Shown piece after piece: positions 25,652-35,864 of a stretch of 64,000 bases of DNA; position 1 is the stretch's first letter, and each line of letters opens with the position of its first letter. Under the pieces are notes generated by a model. That model did no database searches. It was given only the letters and a program-made list of their open reading frames with translations, and was not told the origin of the DNA. Both the position numbers and the translations under genes were made by a program. Source of the DNA: Doryteuthis pealeii (Eukaryota; Mollusca; Cephalopoda; Myopsida; Loliginidae); NCBI GenBank assembly GCA_023376005.1, contig CM042139.1, forward strand, positions 141,368,288 to 141,432,287, in the 5' to 3' direction.

Positions 25652-26035
25652 TCAACAAAAAACCTGATACAGGGGAGCCCGTTGCTCTATACACTTCTCT
25701 TGTACTTGCCTAGCCGAAAATATCATGTCGTTTTGTTCTCTGCCAGACCTAAAACCACTTTGTGATTCAGGAATGACTACTGGGCAAATGTAAACAAGCA
25801 ATCGATTCAACAATATTCTTGAAAGAACCTTGCTAACAGCACTCAGAAGTGTGATTCCACGGTAGTTATCGCAACTACCTTTATCTCCTTTGCCCTTATA
25901 TACACCACACAAAGCACCATCAATCCATTCATTTGTAGAGGAGAGCCGTTTCCAACATTGAGTTAAGAGATCAAACAGAGCAAGATTGACATGAAAACTT
26001 TTAACCTTCAACAGTTCCACTGGAAGCCCATCCAA
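25652..26035 (-). CDS. LINE reverse transcriptase, N-terminal motifs (unit C)
   Basis: A 127-residue frame with the early RT blocks. GALCGVYKGKGDKGSCDNYR and ITLLSAVSKVLSRILLNRL correspond to RT motif 1, followed by IPESQSGFR and NDMIFSARQVQEKC (motif 2). The motif with the first catalytic aspartate should come next but lies past a frame break. It sits downstream of the endonuclease fragment, as expected for a LINE ORF2. Confidence 0.8.
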   Translation of the reverse strand: MDGLPVELLKVKSFHVNLALFDLLTQCWKRLSSTNEWIDGALCGVYKGKGDKGSCDNYRGITLLSAVSKVLSRILLNRLLVYICPVVIPESQSGFRSGREQNDMIFSARQVQEKCIEQRAPLYQVFC

Positions 26036-26514
26036 ACCCGGCGCCTACCAGAATTAATTTGTTTGATAGCCATTTCAAATTCTGTAAAAGTTGGTAAATG
26101 GTCCATCTCATATTTGGTCTCCTGTTGAGGAAGACTCTGCAGAACATCAGCACTGACTACTGAAGGTTATTAAATAAATCCGTGAAGTGTTGTTGCCATC
26201 GTTGAAGGATTTTTTCGGGTTCCTTAATCAAGGTGATGCTGTCCTTTGACCTTAGAGGAGCAATGGAAGAAGTTAATGGACCGAAACTGTACGCATGAGG
26301 CTATGGAACAGCTTTAGGTCCTTTTTATTAAAGGCCTTCTGAATTTCAGAGGAGATTTTAGACCACCACTCATTTTTTCATCCTCCTAATTTCACGCTGT
26401 AATAGCTGCTTGAACTGAATATATTTCTTCAGAGTAGACGGTTTGAGAGATGACTTACTATGAAGTGTACTTATAAAATAACTTCTTTTTGTTCAATTAG
26501 CTGACTTATGGCAA

Positions 26515-26982
26515 CTACATTGTCATCAAACCAGTCTCGATGTTTCCTACTCTGAAGCCAAGAACAGCTGCACCAGTGGAATAAACTTGGTCTCTGAAGT
26601 TATCCCATGTTCCATTAAATTCCAGACTGTCAAGATGTTCACGCAGTCTTTCTTTCACTTCCATTTGCTTGACCTTGCTCAACTCTAGGCGCCTTGGTGT
26701 TTTTACTCCAGGCATGCGAGTCTTTTTACGAATACGGAGTTTAAATCTACCCCTCACTAGACTGTGATCTGTGTCGCACTCTGCACTACGCATAACACGC
26801 ACATTGCAGACATCACCAATGTCACGGCGGCGAGTCAAGATGAAGTCAATCATATGGCCATGTTTTGATCTTGGGTGGGTCCAAGTAATTTTATGGATAC
26901 GTTTTTGCCGGAAAAGAGTATTACAAATGGTTAAATTGAGCTCAGAACAGAACTCAAGCAATTTAAGTCCATTTGAATTCAC
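26515..26982 (-). CDS. LINE endonuclease domain fragment (unit C)
   Basis: A 155-residue frame from an APE-type LINE endonuclease, which nicks target DNA to prime reverse transcription. Residues 1-15 include the conserved NGLKLLEFCSELNL-type helix. About residues 44-47 give MIDFI, matching the family's Q/MIDHI strand. About residues 71-74 give TDHS, which contains the catalytic histidine of APE nucleases (usually SDH). The basic linker KLRIRKKT follows. The N-terminal part continues upstream without a start codon, and the frame is lost after residue 155 where the RT should begin, so this is an internal piece of one large ORF. Same protein, more broken, in unit A. Confidence 0.75.
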   Translation of the reverse strand: MNSNGLKLLEFCSELNLTICNTLFRQKRIHKITWTHPRSKHGHMIDFILTRRRDIGDVCNVRVMRSAECDTDHSLVRGRFKLRIRKKTRMPGVKTPRRLELSKVKQMEVKERLREHLDSLEFNGTWDNFRDQVYSTGAAVLGFRVGNIETGLMTM

Positions 26983-28047
26983 CCCACCGATACCATAACG
27001 ACCAAGTGCATCCCATATTTCAAAATTCCTGCCAACACGTGCATTAAAGTCTCTCTATATAATCAGTTTATCCTCCTTTGGTGTAGAGACAATAGCATTG
27101 CGAAAGTCTTCATAAAAAGTCATGGCAGTCTCCTCACTGGCTTATAGAAAATAAGGTCACGTACCGTCCATACTGCAGCTGGATACGCAGTTTCATAATG
27201 TGATCACTGATGCTAGTAGGCAACTCCAAAAACTTCACCAGTCTTTTATTCACTGCAAAACCAACACCACCCTCGCGCCGTTCGCCTTTGGCTTACCAAC
27301 CAAAAGAGTTTATAGCCCGTTGATATTTCTGTCAATTTCTTCATCTGACAATCGGGTTTCCGATAGGGCAGCAATATCAATCTGTAATCTCTGAAGTTCC
27401 TTTGTCACAAGTGCTGTTCTTCTTTCACGATCTGTAGAATTACGGTCTAACAAAGTTCTTACATTCCAGCAAGAAATGTTGAGTTTAATTCGATCAAGTT
27501 TATTAATATTTCTTTTCTTCCTGCAAGAAATGAACCACCGTTAGCCGCAGGAAACTAACCAGTGTTGAGGTGACAGGACATACACATACATACATTACAT
27601 ACTACATAACTCACACAACACAAACAAAACAGATTCACGATTAGGAACTAACACGACAATAAATAGGTAATAAATGTGCTCAATATAAAAGTATCGTAGA
27701 ATAAAACAATAATATTAATACGTGTAACTACCGCTTAACATAATACACAAATTTTTACGATTATGATCAACTTATATATAACAAATAAAGGCTCCATTTC
27801 GGTTGTGTTTTAGGTTTTAGTACTTCCATGGGGAGAATACAAACAATAAAGATGGTAATGAATCTGGAGTTGTAGATAAACCGATATTTTCAATTATTCA
27901 TATTTCAATTATTAATATATATATATATATGAAGGTGGATTACTACACATAATACCTAAATGTCGTTGAATCTAACTGACGAATGATCTAGAGTGAATTA
28001 CCTTAACCAGGAGACAATATATGTTAAAATATAAACATTTATTGTGA

Positions 28048-28052
<5 letters not shown>

Positions 28053-28091
<39 letters not shown>

Positions 28092-28130
28092 TGAGCTTGG
28101 TAATATATATATATATATATATATATGAAC
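28053..28130. repeat. (AT)n microsatellites (unit C)
   Basis: Two (AT)n runs separated by CTTGAGCTTGGTA; same positions as 8365-8450 in unit A. Confidence 0.9.
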
Positions 28131-28335
28131 TCGGGTAATATCAGTTTCTAGACAATATAATTTACAAAAAAGAATGCCTGTTCTACAAATACTAGGAAGA
28201 CTGACTGATGCCAAATACCGTTGACTTTATGTCAAGTTTGCTAATCTAACTTAGATATACATATACCAATGCTAATGAGCACTCTTTAACAAACTATATG
28301 GAAAACTATATTATCAGTATCAATAAAATCACAAA

Positions 28336-28336
28336 C

Positions 28337-28388
<52 letters not shown>

Positions 28389-28397
28389 ATATATATA

Positions 28398-28450
<53 letters not shown>
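28336..28450. repeat. (CA)n-(TA)n-(GA)n compound microsatellite (unit C)
   Basis: About 37 bp of CA, 40 bp of TA-rich and 40 bp of GA in direct succession. Unit A has a shorter, degraded version at 8690-8795. Overlapping frames on both strands come from this tract and are not genes. Confidence 0.95.
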
Positions 28451-28537
28451 CAACATAAGATTCTGAACAAGGCGCTACTCCACAAAAAAAAATAAGTAGA
28501 ACAGTCCGTTTCAGAATTTCCCATGACAAAATAAATA

Positions 28538-28593
<56 letters not shown>

Positions 28594-28602
<9 letters not shown>

Positions 28603-29040
28603 AACTGTGCTTTTGGGAAGACAATACTATATCTTAATAAATATCCTCGTATCGTAATGACATTTAGGAGTTTTCAAAATGTTTGTTTATGTGACCGAAG
28701 AGCGTGACAATTTGCCTTGAAGAAAACGAATGAACATTTATATTTTCAAATAATTTCAAAACATTGCGAATAGTAACCTTGTTATTATTCCAATGATCCT
28801 CAGTTCAGTCCGAGTAACTTGTCAGGCACGAATTATTTTGCCTTGAAGGGGCAATTGAGCAGATTTGGCGACAATGTGTAAGAATGATTGTCAAGGAAAA
28901 CGAAAGCTAACGAAGAAGAACATATATGAGAGCCTTAAAGCTAATTCTATATTATACCATTATCTCAAGTGACTTAGATTTAACCTTTCCAATACAATTA
29001 CAATAAATCCAAAGATTATGCTCTACTTTTAAATAAATGG
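28594..29040. other. No recognised feature
   Basis: AT-rich unique-looking sequence after the end of unit C. No long frame and no repeat shared with the rest of the window was noticed. Confidence 0.5.
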
Positions 29041-29107
29041 TTGTGTTGCTGAAATACAAAGAGACAGATAAATAGATAGATAGATAGATATATAGATAGA
29101 GAAATTT

Positions 29108-29158
<51 letters not shown>

Positions 29159-29298
29159 ATGCGTGTCGGGTGTGTTTGTGTGTGCATACCGGGTATGACA
29201 CTTTCCAAATTTAGCCGTATTATTACTACTCTATGGCTGCGCCGTTTGTGTTGCTGAATACAAAGAGACAGATAAATAGATAGATGGATAGAGAAATT

Positions 29299-29356
<58 letters not shown>

Positions 29357-29450
29357 GCGTATTGGGTGTGTTTGTGTGTGTATATTGGGTATGACACTTT
29401 CCAAATTTAGCCGTATCATTACTACTCTATGGCTGCGCCGTTTGTACTTT
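29041..29450. repeat. Two tandem 205-bp repeats built around (GA)n
   Basis: Two direct copies (29041-29245 and 29246-29450) each contain TGTTGCTGAA-ATACAAAGAG, GATA repeats, about 45-60 bp of GA, GGTGTGTTTGTGTGTG, then ACACTTTCCAAATTTAGCCG and CTATGGCTGCGCCG. The copies differ in GA length and a few bases. Apparent proteins on the minus strand are translations of this tract. Confidence 0.9.
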
Positions 29451-29781
29451 AACGAAAGGTTAGGAGAGAGAGGGTCAATTCCCATTACTACACAGGTAAG
29501 CTGAGATGCTGTCTTGAACGCATCCTGGAAGCAGCATCACACAAATACAGCCATACGGCCTCTAAGCTTCTATCCCACGAACCATCCATGTAAGACGAAC
29601 AGGACATTCTAGAAACAGAAGAAGACAAAGGAAAGGAAGTTTGTTTTCAAAAAGAAAAGAAAATTGTGGTGAGAAAAATGAAATCGGAAATAGGAGGAAA
29701 ATGTCGGGAAAAAACAGTGAAATTGTAGGAAAATACTTTAAAATGGCTAGAAATATGGATGAAAAATATGAAGGAAAAATG

Positions 29782-29790
<9 letters not shown>

Positions 29791-29815
<25 letters not shown>

Positions 29816-29836
29816 ATTATTATTATTATTATTATT
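29791..29836. repeat. (TA)n then (TTA)n microsatellite
   Basis: TA run followed directly by a TTA run. On the minus strand this is the (TAA)n tail of the ribozyme-bearing repeat that follows. Confidence 0.9.
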
Positions 29837-30240
29837 TATATTTTTGCTTGAAGGCAATTACAATGCTTATATCGCATAAAATTCGATAATTATAGACGAT
29901 AATGATGACAAGTTAATTTCGGTAAATAATTATTCGGTGTGTAGAACATCGTACAGACTGTTTCAACTTTATTAAGTCTCATCAGCGATGTATACTAACG
30001 ATTTCCTTCCGACAGAAATCGAAACCGAGACTTCAGCAGGATAGACAGAAACCATACTGCCTTGGTCACGATCCAGCTGGGGGCAATCCTTGCGAAATTA
30101 ACCTGTCAATGATACTGATACGCCTCTACCATATGAGGCAAGGGGACATTGAGTGAATAATAACAAACCCGGGCCTTATGCTCTTCGGCGAAGGAAATAA
30201 GATTTTTGGATTTTTTTTTAGAAGCATTGTTGATAAAGTA
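29826..30240 (-). mobile_element. Hammerhead-bearing SINE-like repeat, tandem copy 1
   Basis: On the minus strand the order is a tRNA-like head (GACCAAGGCAGTATGG as box A region, GGTTTCGATTTC as box B, about 30083-30010), a hammerhead ribozyme (29991-29946), a 3' region ending TTGCCTTCAAGCAAAAATA, and then (TAA)n. A second copy follows at a spacing of 414 bp, and a third is at 52320-52590. A tRNA-like promoter plus a self-cleaving motif recalls the Smα SINE-like elements of schistosomes and the retrozymes of molluscs and plants. The assignment is inference. Confidence 0.65.
29946..29991 (-). ncRNA. Hammerhead ribozyme, tandem copy 1
   Basis: 46 nt with all core elements, reading on the minus strand: stem I ACATCG/CGATGT (6 bp), core CTGATGA, stem II GACTT-AATA-AAGTT (the base pair next to the core is a G.U wobble), core GAA, stem III ACA-GTC-TGT (3 bp, triloop), cleavage triplet GTA before the 3' strand of stem I. 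Type I topology with a minimal stem III. The wobble next to the core may lower activity. Confidence 0.8.
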
Positions 30241-30545
30241 TATATTATTATTTATAGTTTTGCTTGAAGGCAATTACAATGCTTATATCGCATAAAATTC
30301 GATAATTATAGAAGATAATAATGACAAGTGAATTTCGGTAAAGAATTATTCGGTGTAGAACATCGTACATACTGTTTCAACTTTATTAAGTCTCATCAGC
30401 GATGTATACTAACGATAAATAATAATATATCCTTTTTCAGCACCGAGAGTCAGAGATTTTACCACTGGGCCACCGATACGCATCGAACGATATATGCGAA
30501 ATTAGCTTGTCAAGGCTACATACGTCACTATTACTACTACTATAC
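30241..30545 (-). mobile_element. Hammerhead-bearing SINE-like repeat, tandem copy 2
   Basis: Minus-strand copy with head GGTGGCCCAGTGGTAAAAT (box A-like; box B is replaced), ribozyme at 30405-30360, and the same 3' region ending TTGCCTTCAAGCAAAAC then TATAAATAATAA. It lies 414 bp upstream (in its own sense) of copy 1, with the other unit's body between the two ribozymes. Confidence 0.6.
30360..30405 (-). ncRNA. Hammerhead ribozyme, tandem copy 2
   Basis: Same 46-nt fold as copy 1: stem I ACATCG/CGATGT, core CTGATGA, stem II GACTT-AATA-AAGTT, core GAA, stem III ACA-GTA-TGT, cleavage triplet GTA. Only the stem III triloop differs from copy 1. Confidence 0.8.
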
Positions 30546-30547
30546 AA

Positions 30548-30548
30548 A

Positions 30549-30602
<54 letters not shown>
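30548..30602. repeat. (AT)n microsatellite
   Basis: Pure AT run at the 5' side of the ribozyme repeat array, followed by CA/TG-rich sequence. Confidence 0.95.
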
Positions 30603-30604
<2 letters not shown>

Positions 30605-31660
30605 CACGACTTGTGTACACACACACATATATGCATGCGTATGCGTATGTGTGTCTTCCGGTATATAAGAAAAACACTTCTACTTCCGTATTTATCAACT
30701 CGTAATCCTTCTGTTTCATAATTTACTTTTTGTTTTTTTGTTTGTCTTTATTGTTTTGTTTTCTCTTGTTTCATTTTCAGCATATTCAAAAGAAACGAAT
30801 GTTTTCTGCTCCTAAAGGTCTTGCCTGCCATATCTAAATAGCATATCTTTATGCTGAATAAAAATAGGTGATAAAAATCACCACAGTGAGTAGAAAACAT
30901 AATACGAAAAACAACAACATATTTGCATAATTATACGATGGCCCGTAAGCATCAACAATTGTAATTCACTGTAACGCGTAAATATTCGGTCATTTGCAAG
31001 TAAATGATAGTTAAGAAACATAAAATGTAGGATAGGAAAAAAGACTTTGAATATTATTAGTGGGGCCGGAGATGGTAGGGAATAGCTAACATAGTCCTGT
31101 TTATTAGCAAGGCAAACCATGTATGACGTAAATAATTGTTACCGAAAACTTTCGAGTATTGATTTTAAGCAAAAACTTAGAATCATTATTGTTATCTTTG
31201 ATATGTCCCGTTTTTCTAGTAGAGAGCTTTACGTAAATTCTCTCTGTCGATTTTGCAGTTTTTAGTTGTGCCTATTCTGAATTTCCTAAAATGCGTATTA
31301 CAGTGTTTTTTTACCCTGTCGCGTGCGCTAGTGTCAAATGCCGGCATCGCAGGTACATAGGCTATATCTAGCTTTTATCGACAAGGAAATTATTCTCCAC
31401 TATCACATACAATAAAGAAGGCAAAAATGTATCCTAGGAAAATGACCCTGTAAGTAAATGTCATATTTAACTTTTTCTAGAGGTAGGCTACTTCATATGC
31501 CATTACAAATCAATACTAGATTATGTAAAAAGCCGGGTTAATGGCAATGAAGGTGTATTCAACACATTACAAGAGCTCCAGAATTAGAGTGTAGTGTCAT
31601 GGACACGTTCAGTGGAAGAGTGCCCTTTAAGATAAGTTCAGTGTGAAAAACTAGCATTGG
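30603..31660. other. No recognised feature
   Basis: AT-rich, no long frame. An 80-residue minus-strand frame at 30878-31120 has no recognisable motif and is not supported as a gene. Confidence 0.5.
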
Positions 31661-31717
<57 letters not shown>

Positions 31718-31718
31718 G
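31661..31718. repeat. (TAA)n microsatellite, 5' flank of LINE fragment
   Basis: About 19 ATA/TAA units directly followed by LINE coding sequence. Frames reading Asn or Tyr runs come from this tract. Confidence 0.95.
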
Positions 31719-32330
31719 AGATCAGACTGTAAATCATATACTCTGCGAATGTAGCAAACTAGCACAACGAGAATACAAAACTAGACACGACTGGGTTGGG
31801 AAGGTGATTCACTGGGAATTATGCAAAAAAATAAATTTTGACCATACAACAAAATGGTATATGCATAAACCAGAATCTGTTCTTAAGAACAAAACGCATA
31901 AAATTCTCTGTGACTTTGAAATAAAAACGGATCAACTTATCCCAACAAGAAGACCAGACCTAGTGTTGATAAACAAAAAAAAAACTTGTCAACTGGTGGA
32001 TTTTGCAGTGCCAGCAGATCACAGGGTGAAGCTAAAGGAAAATGAAATAATGGACAAATATCTGGACTTTGCTAGAGAACTGAAAAAGTTATGGAATATG
32101 AAAGTGAAAGTGATACCAATTGTAGTTGGTGCACTTGGAACAGTCCCAAAAGGATTATAAAAGGTTTGGAAAGTTTGGAAATCAGAGGAAAGATTGAAAC
32201 CATTCAGAACACTGCACTGCTGCAATCTGCCAGAATACTATGAAGAGTCCAGGAGACCTGAGAAGACTTGCTGTCACTCAGACTCCAGTGAAAGACCATC
32301 AGCTAACACTGATGTGAAAACTCAAAAGGA
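31719..32330 (+). pseudogene. 3' end of a restriction-like-endonuclease LINE, copy 1
   Basis: 5'-truncated LINE carrying the C-terminal nuclease of the ORF. The frame 31719-32160 gives VNHILCECSKL (zinc-knuckle region with Cys and His), HDWVGKVIHWELCKK, KTHKILCDFEIKTD, then RRPDLVLI followed after 13 residues by D in LVDFAVPAD. This matches the PD-x(12-14)-D of restriction-like endonucleases. It continues with DFARELKKLWNMKV and VVGALGTVPKGL, then a TAA stop and a frame loss relative to copy 2. The 3' end AACTCAAAAGGAG is followed by TAAATAATAATAA. Confidence 0.8.
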
Positions 32331-32491
32331 GTAAATAATAATAAGAAGAAGAATCCCTATTGATAAAATTGTTTTTTAAAGTGATCTTTACATCAATGAC
32401 TGCATCGACAGTGTCTCGGCTTTATTTACTATAAGACACAAAAAACAATTATTATTTGTTGAGTTAATAACACCTTATCATACTGAACATA

Positions 32492-32740
32492 TAGTAAAGT
32501 AACGTCTGCGGAGTGGCTTATTGTTAGTATCAGCCGAACAGCGAGGAGTCTATCCCCTTATTGCTACCTCTAAACTAGGGTGATTTGTTTGCTAATGAGG
32601 AGCGCAACACATACCGTCAGCTCTCAGATGCTTTACCCCACAGATCAGATTAATCAAGTTATACTACGGATTCGCTGAGTTTGCAGAAACCGGTATCAAA
32701 CGTGAAACTTAGCGATTCATACTGAGTGAGCTAACAAGCC
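32492..32740 (-). mobile_element. SINE A (diverged)
   Basis: Minus-strand tRNA-derived SINE. The head has TTAGCTCACTCAGTATGAATCG (box A region, split here from its box B TTTGATACCGG). The body contains CTGTGGGGTAAAGCATCTGA and GGGGATAGACTCCTCGCTG, and the 3' end matches the ACTTTACT tail of the other A copies. Copies: 43549-43813, 49772-50014, 57684-57936. Confidence 0.65.
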
Positions 32741-32984
32741 TTAACAAACATTCCCTCCACGGGAGTCACCTGTACAAAATCCAAGAATCCTAATCACTGA
32801 ATATATAAATGCCGTTGAATAAGATTAAAAATATTTTCTTCGTCATAATAATAATCGTAATAAATGTAATTTGTTAGTCAAGTTCAAATCCAGAACGAGT
32901 TTGTTTGCATTTCAATTTACTCTAATGCACTTGAGAAAGGAAATAATCTTCTTTTTTGCTCTTGATATGACAAAAATACAGGGA

Positions 32985-33085
32985 AGACTGAGTTGTCTCA
33001 CCTTGGTTAGGTAAAAACACTCTTAATTCAAACCAGCTATACTCCACTTTGAATTAACCTTGTGTCCCACCGTGTCCATAGAATA
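32985..33085 (+). repeat. SINE B 3' fragment
   Basis: CACCTTGGTTAGG, AACACTCTTAATTCAAACC and CTTGTGTCCCACCGTG match the 3' body of SINE B copies such as 36405-36690. Head absent. Confidence 0.45.
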
Positions 33086-33177
33086 ATGATGACTTGGAAA
33101 ACATGATACAAATTAGCCTATGGGAGATATTAAATGTCCACCGTTCTTGATAGGTCTTAAAATCAGGCTGCATGTAT

Positions 33178-33412
33178 TTACCAACCCCTCCGACCGACAA
33201 AGATGTGACACAAGGTCAATTCTTAAGCGGGTGTGAATTTAGATATTTCCTTCTCTTAGACCAATTACCGTACAAACATTAAAGAGCCCAGTCTGTCTTA
33301 ATATTTACCCATATCTAGAGGGAGAATGCAACCTGGCTCGTTCAGGATTTGAACACGTTTTCTCTTGTCCATTTCCTACGACGATGTCATTAAACATCGG
33401 TCGCCTCCACAT
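33178..33412 (-). mobile_element. SINE B
   Basis: Minus-strand tRNA-derived SINE. Head ends with GTGTTCAAATCCTGAACGAG (box B), body ATATGGGTAAATATTAAGAC, and the 3' end is GTCGGAGGGGTTGGTA. Moderately diverged. Confidence 0.6.
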
Positions 33413-34004
33413 TCCCTCTGTAGTCACAACTAGTAGTTATGTTAATGTAGTAATTAACTTGAATACAACCTGTACTTCACCCATTAAGTGTCAAAATAAT
33501 CTCACGAGATAATTGATTAGTCTGAAAACATTGACATTTATTTTTTATTCCGATTCATTATCAGGAAGAAATGTGTCAAGATTTTTAAAAAACGATGAGT
33601 AAAGCAAAGTATGAGGCAAAAACTTGATTAGTTAGAAATAATGATGAATCTTTTGACACATCTCTAAATTAACAAGATGAAAAGAATCTACAAGGCACGC
33701 AGAGTGAGTTGGTCCAAGATGCACAAATTCGAGAAACGGTCTGTTTGAAAGTGATTTTCGGTGTTGGACGAGAATTTATCCATTGTGGACTATTGCTCCA
33801 GACTTTCTGTGTTGGATGATATTTAATCCCCAATGAACTGGTGTTCCGGCTTTTCCGCGATGGACTAATGAGGACAAATGTGCGTTTAATTACAGGAGTG
33901 TATGTCTTTTGTAACCAATGCGCAATCAGGATATAGTGACCTGTTCCTATTTGGATTTTTTGCGAAAATTAATATCCAATCTTCAAGTGTGGGTTTTATC
34001 AAAT
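33413..34004. other. No recognised feature
   Basis: AT-rich; no frame or repeat recognised. Confidence 0.45.
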
Positions 34005-34287
34005 TAGTGAAATAGATCACTAGTTAGGACTGAGCCTATTCTAGAAGTGACCACCGCGAGCTTGAATTCACAGTTTTCCTTCTTCTAGACTGGTTGCTTA
34101 ACTAAGGTTAAATAGCCCAGTCTGCCCTACTATTTACCCATAGCTGGAGGGAAAGTAGTTGGATACATATCTTTCTCAAGTGTATTAATGCAACGTGAAC
34201 TGTAGCTTCGCCCAGGATTTGATCTCAGGTTGACGAGTCCATTTCCTACGACTCTAACCTTTACACCACGGCCTCCAACTATCAGGC
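34005..34287 (-). mobile_element. SINE B
   Basis: Minus-strand copy with head GGAGGCCGTGGTGTAAAGGT (box A), box B GAGATCAAATCCTGGGCG, and body CTATGGGTAAATAGTAGGGC and AACCAGTCTAGAAGAAGG. One of the better preserved copies. Confidence 0.65.
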
Positions 34288-34480
34288 AAAGAGTTTATTG
34301 TATATGTTGTTATTACAACGTTGCTTCCATTTTGTATTGAAAATTGTTGATTTTGGGTTTTAACTCAGTTTATGGAATTTTGAATTTCGCGGGGGATATA
34401 ATAAAAGCTGACTTGGTGGCCGAGTCAGATTGTTCGTTTGTAATTGGCGGTGAGATGTTATATTTGTGCAAGGATTTTGG

Positions 34481-34483
<3 letters not shown>

Positions 34484-34533
<50 letters not shown>

Positions 34534-34720
34534 CTCTCTCTCTCTTTCTTTCTCTCTCTCCCTAACTATCTATCTCTTTTTCTTTCTCTCTCGTTCTCTC
34601 CCTCTCTCTCTCTCATTCTTTCTTTCTTTCTTTCTTTCTCTCTCTCTAACTATCTATCTCTTTTTCTTTCTCTCTCGTTCTCTCCACCTCTGTCTCTGTC
34701 TCTCTCTGTCTGTCTCTGTA
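34484..34720. repeat. (CT)n/(TTTC)n microsatellite
   Basis: Alternating CT and TTTC runs, with a near duplication of CTAACTATCTATCTCTTTTT at about 34562 and 34646. Frames here encode Ser/Leu/Phe runs and are not genes. Confidence 0.95.
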
Positions 34721-35424
34721 GTCTTCTTTGACTATCCAGTCCCCACTTTGGAGATCTCCTTATTTTATGGTACTGTCACTTGTGATTTACAAAACCTTTA
34801 TTTCTACACATTAAATACGCGAAGAAAAGAACTCAGAACTCGTTGGCACGGAAAATGTTGACACCCTCCGACGGTCGATTGTGACTACTATTCACAGCCG
34901 CAGAATAGACAAGAGAACACAAACGATTTGTCAGATTTTGCTCGGAAGTGCACGCAGGTGTTCGATGGTGTGAACGGATGATATTTCAATGTGTGACCAG
35001 ATGCAAATTTTGAAGACACTTAAGTGCGAGATAGGGAAAATGGGCACGTGACATAAAACGCACAAAAATACACACGGTAAACTGAAGAAAAATAGTGGCG
35101 ACTGCGCCATATTTTCCCCCAGGGTGTTATCGAGGCATCGTCAGATATCCATTTGAGACAAAAAGGTCATGTGTGTATATATTGAAAAGGTGGGGGGAGT
35201 TTGGGAGAAAAGGGGACTGGTGGATGCGTCGGAAGTTGTGAGGAAAGTAGAAAGAAAGAGAAGGCAAAGGAGGAGGGGAAAGTGTCAAGTAGGATACGCT
35301 GGTTCGTTAGATGTAGGTCAGGGTAATTGAAAGACTTGGGCGGGGAGGCGCCAGACAGCGGCTGGTGTCTTTTGGGCTAAAGATGTGATGGAGGATCGGA
35401 ATTTTTGGTTTCATTGTATTTCAA
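34721..35424. other. GC-balanced stretch, possible unknown repeat
   Basis: More GC-balanced than its surroundings. On the minus strand 35165-35010 reads through TGACGATGCCTCGATAACACC and GCGCAGTCGCCAC with few stops. It may belong to the same decayed element as 35425-35842. No motif recognised. Confidence 0.3.
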
Positions 35425-35842
35425 AGATTCTTTGATTTTTGCTTTTTCGTGTATTTTTGCCTAAGTTGTCCTTTGTCGATTTTGATTTTGTTCTCTTGAG
35501 TTACGATTTTTGCGATAGCTGTCATAAGGTGCAAAACACCGCACCTTTGTTTTATGGTCTTTGAATTCACAATGACAGCTCATTCGCATAAACGGCATAA
35601 GCTTATACAATGTGCGGGTTTGAAGTTGAATGTGTGATCGAAGTCTATCATATGCGTGAAGGTGTTTTGTATGTCGTTTGTCTTTATCGATCTCCGGTGT
35701 GCATAGAATCGTTTATCCGTATTTTCCGGTTTTGTAGTTGAGTGTATTTTGAGGAATTTTTTCTTTTCTTGAAATGTGTCGAGTATTTTAAGGTTTTCAA
35801 TGTGTTTGTATTTATCTTCTAGGTACTGTGGAGTACCAAATT
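35425..35842 (-). pseudogene. Unrecognised decayed coding-like fragment
   Basis: About 139 codons on the minus strand open except for one internal TGA near 35590. The translation includes YLEDKYKHIENLKILDTF, then FYAHRRSIKTNDIQNTFTHM, and after the stop VLHLMTAIAKIVTQENKIKI. No ATG start. It begins after an AG that could be a splice acceptor (ACTCCACAG). Family not recognised. It could be a transposon ORF remnant, or chance in a GC-balanced patch. Confidence 0.25.
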
Positions 35843-35864
35843 AGGAATTTAAAAAATCCTGCAA

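Larger units (their letters stand above)
23925..27560 (-). mobile_element. LINE, unit C, most complete copy
   Basis: Spans the four fragments above in the order endonuclease, RT, linker, zinc fingers on the minus strand. Upstream of the endonuclease fragment, sequence back to about 27560 still aligns with unit A. The 3' end abuts the (TA)n tract at 23580-23915. No clear poly(A) or target duplication is visible. Confidence 0.75.
21191..28593 (+). repeat. Tandem 10-kb unit, copy C (truncated)
   Basis: Unit C follows A from its start through the LINE and the (CA)n-(TA)n-(GA)n tract, then stops in an (AT)n tract at 28530-28593. It lacks the last 1.9 kb of the unit (SINE B, D module, palindromic MITE). 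It is the least disrupted copy, and its LINE reading frames are the longest of the three. Confidence 0.85.

Noticed and set aside
31559..31765. Tyr-rich or Asn-rich protein
   Set aside because: Translation of the (TAA)n microsatellite.
34344..34861. Ser/Leu-rich open frames
   Set aside because: Translations of (CT)n and (TTTC)n in all frames; the same applies to frames at 28298-28529, 29029-29485, 37063-37371, 42378-42870, 50509-50837 and 57443-57709.
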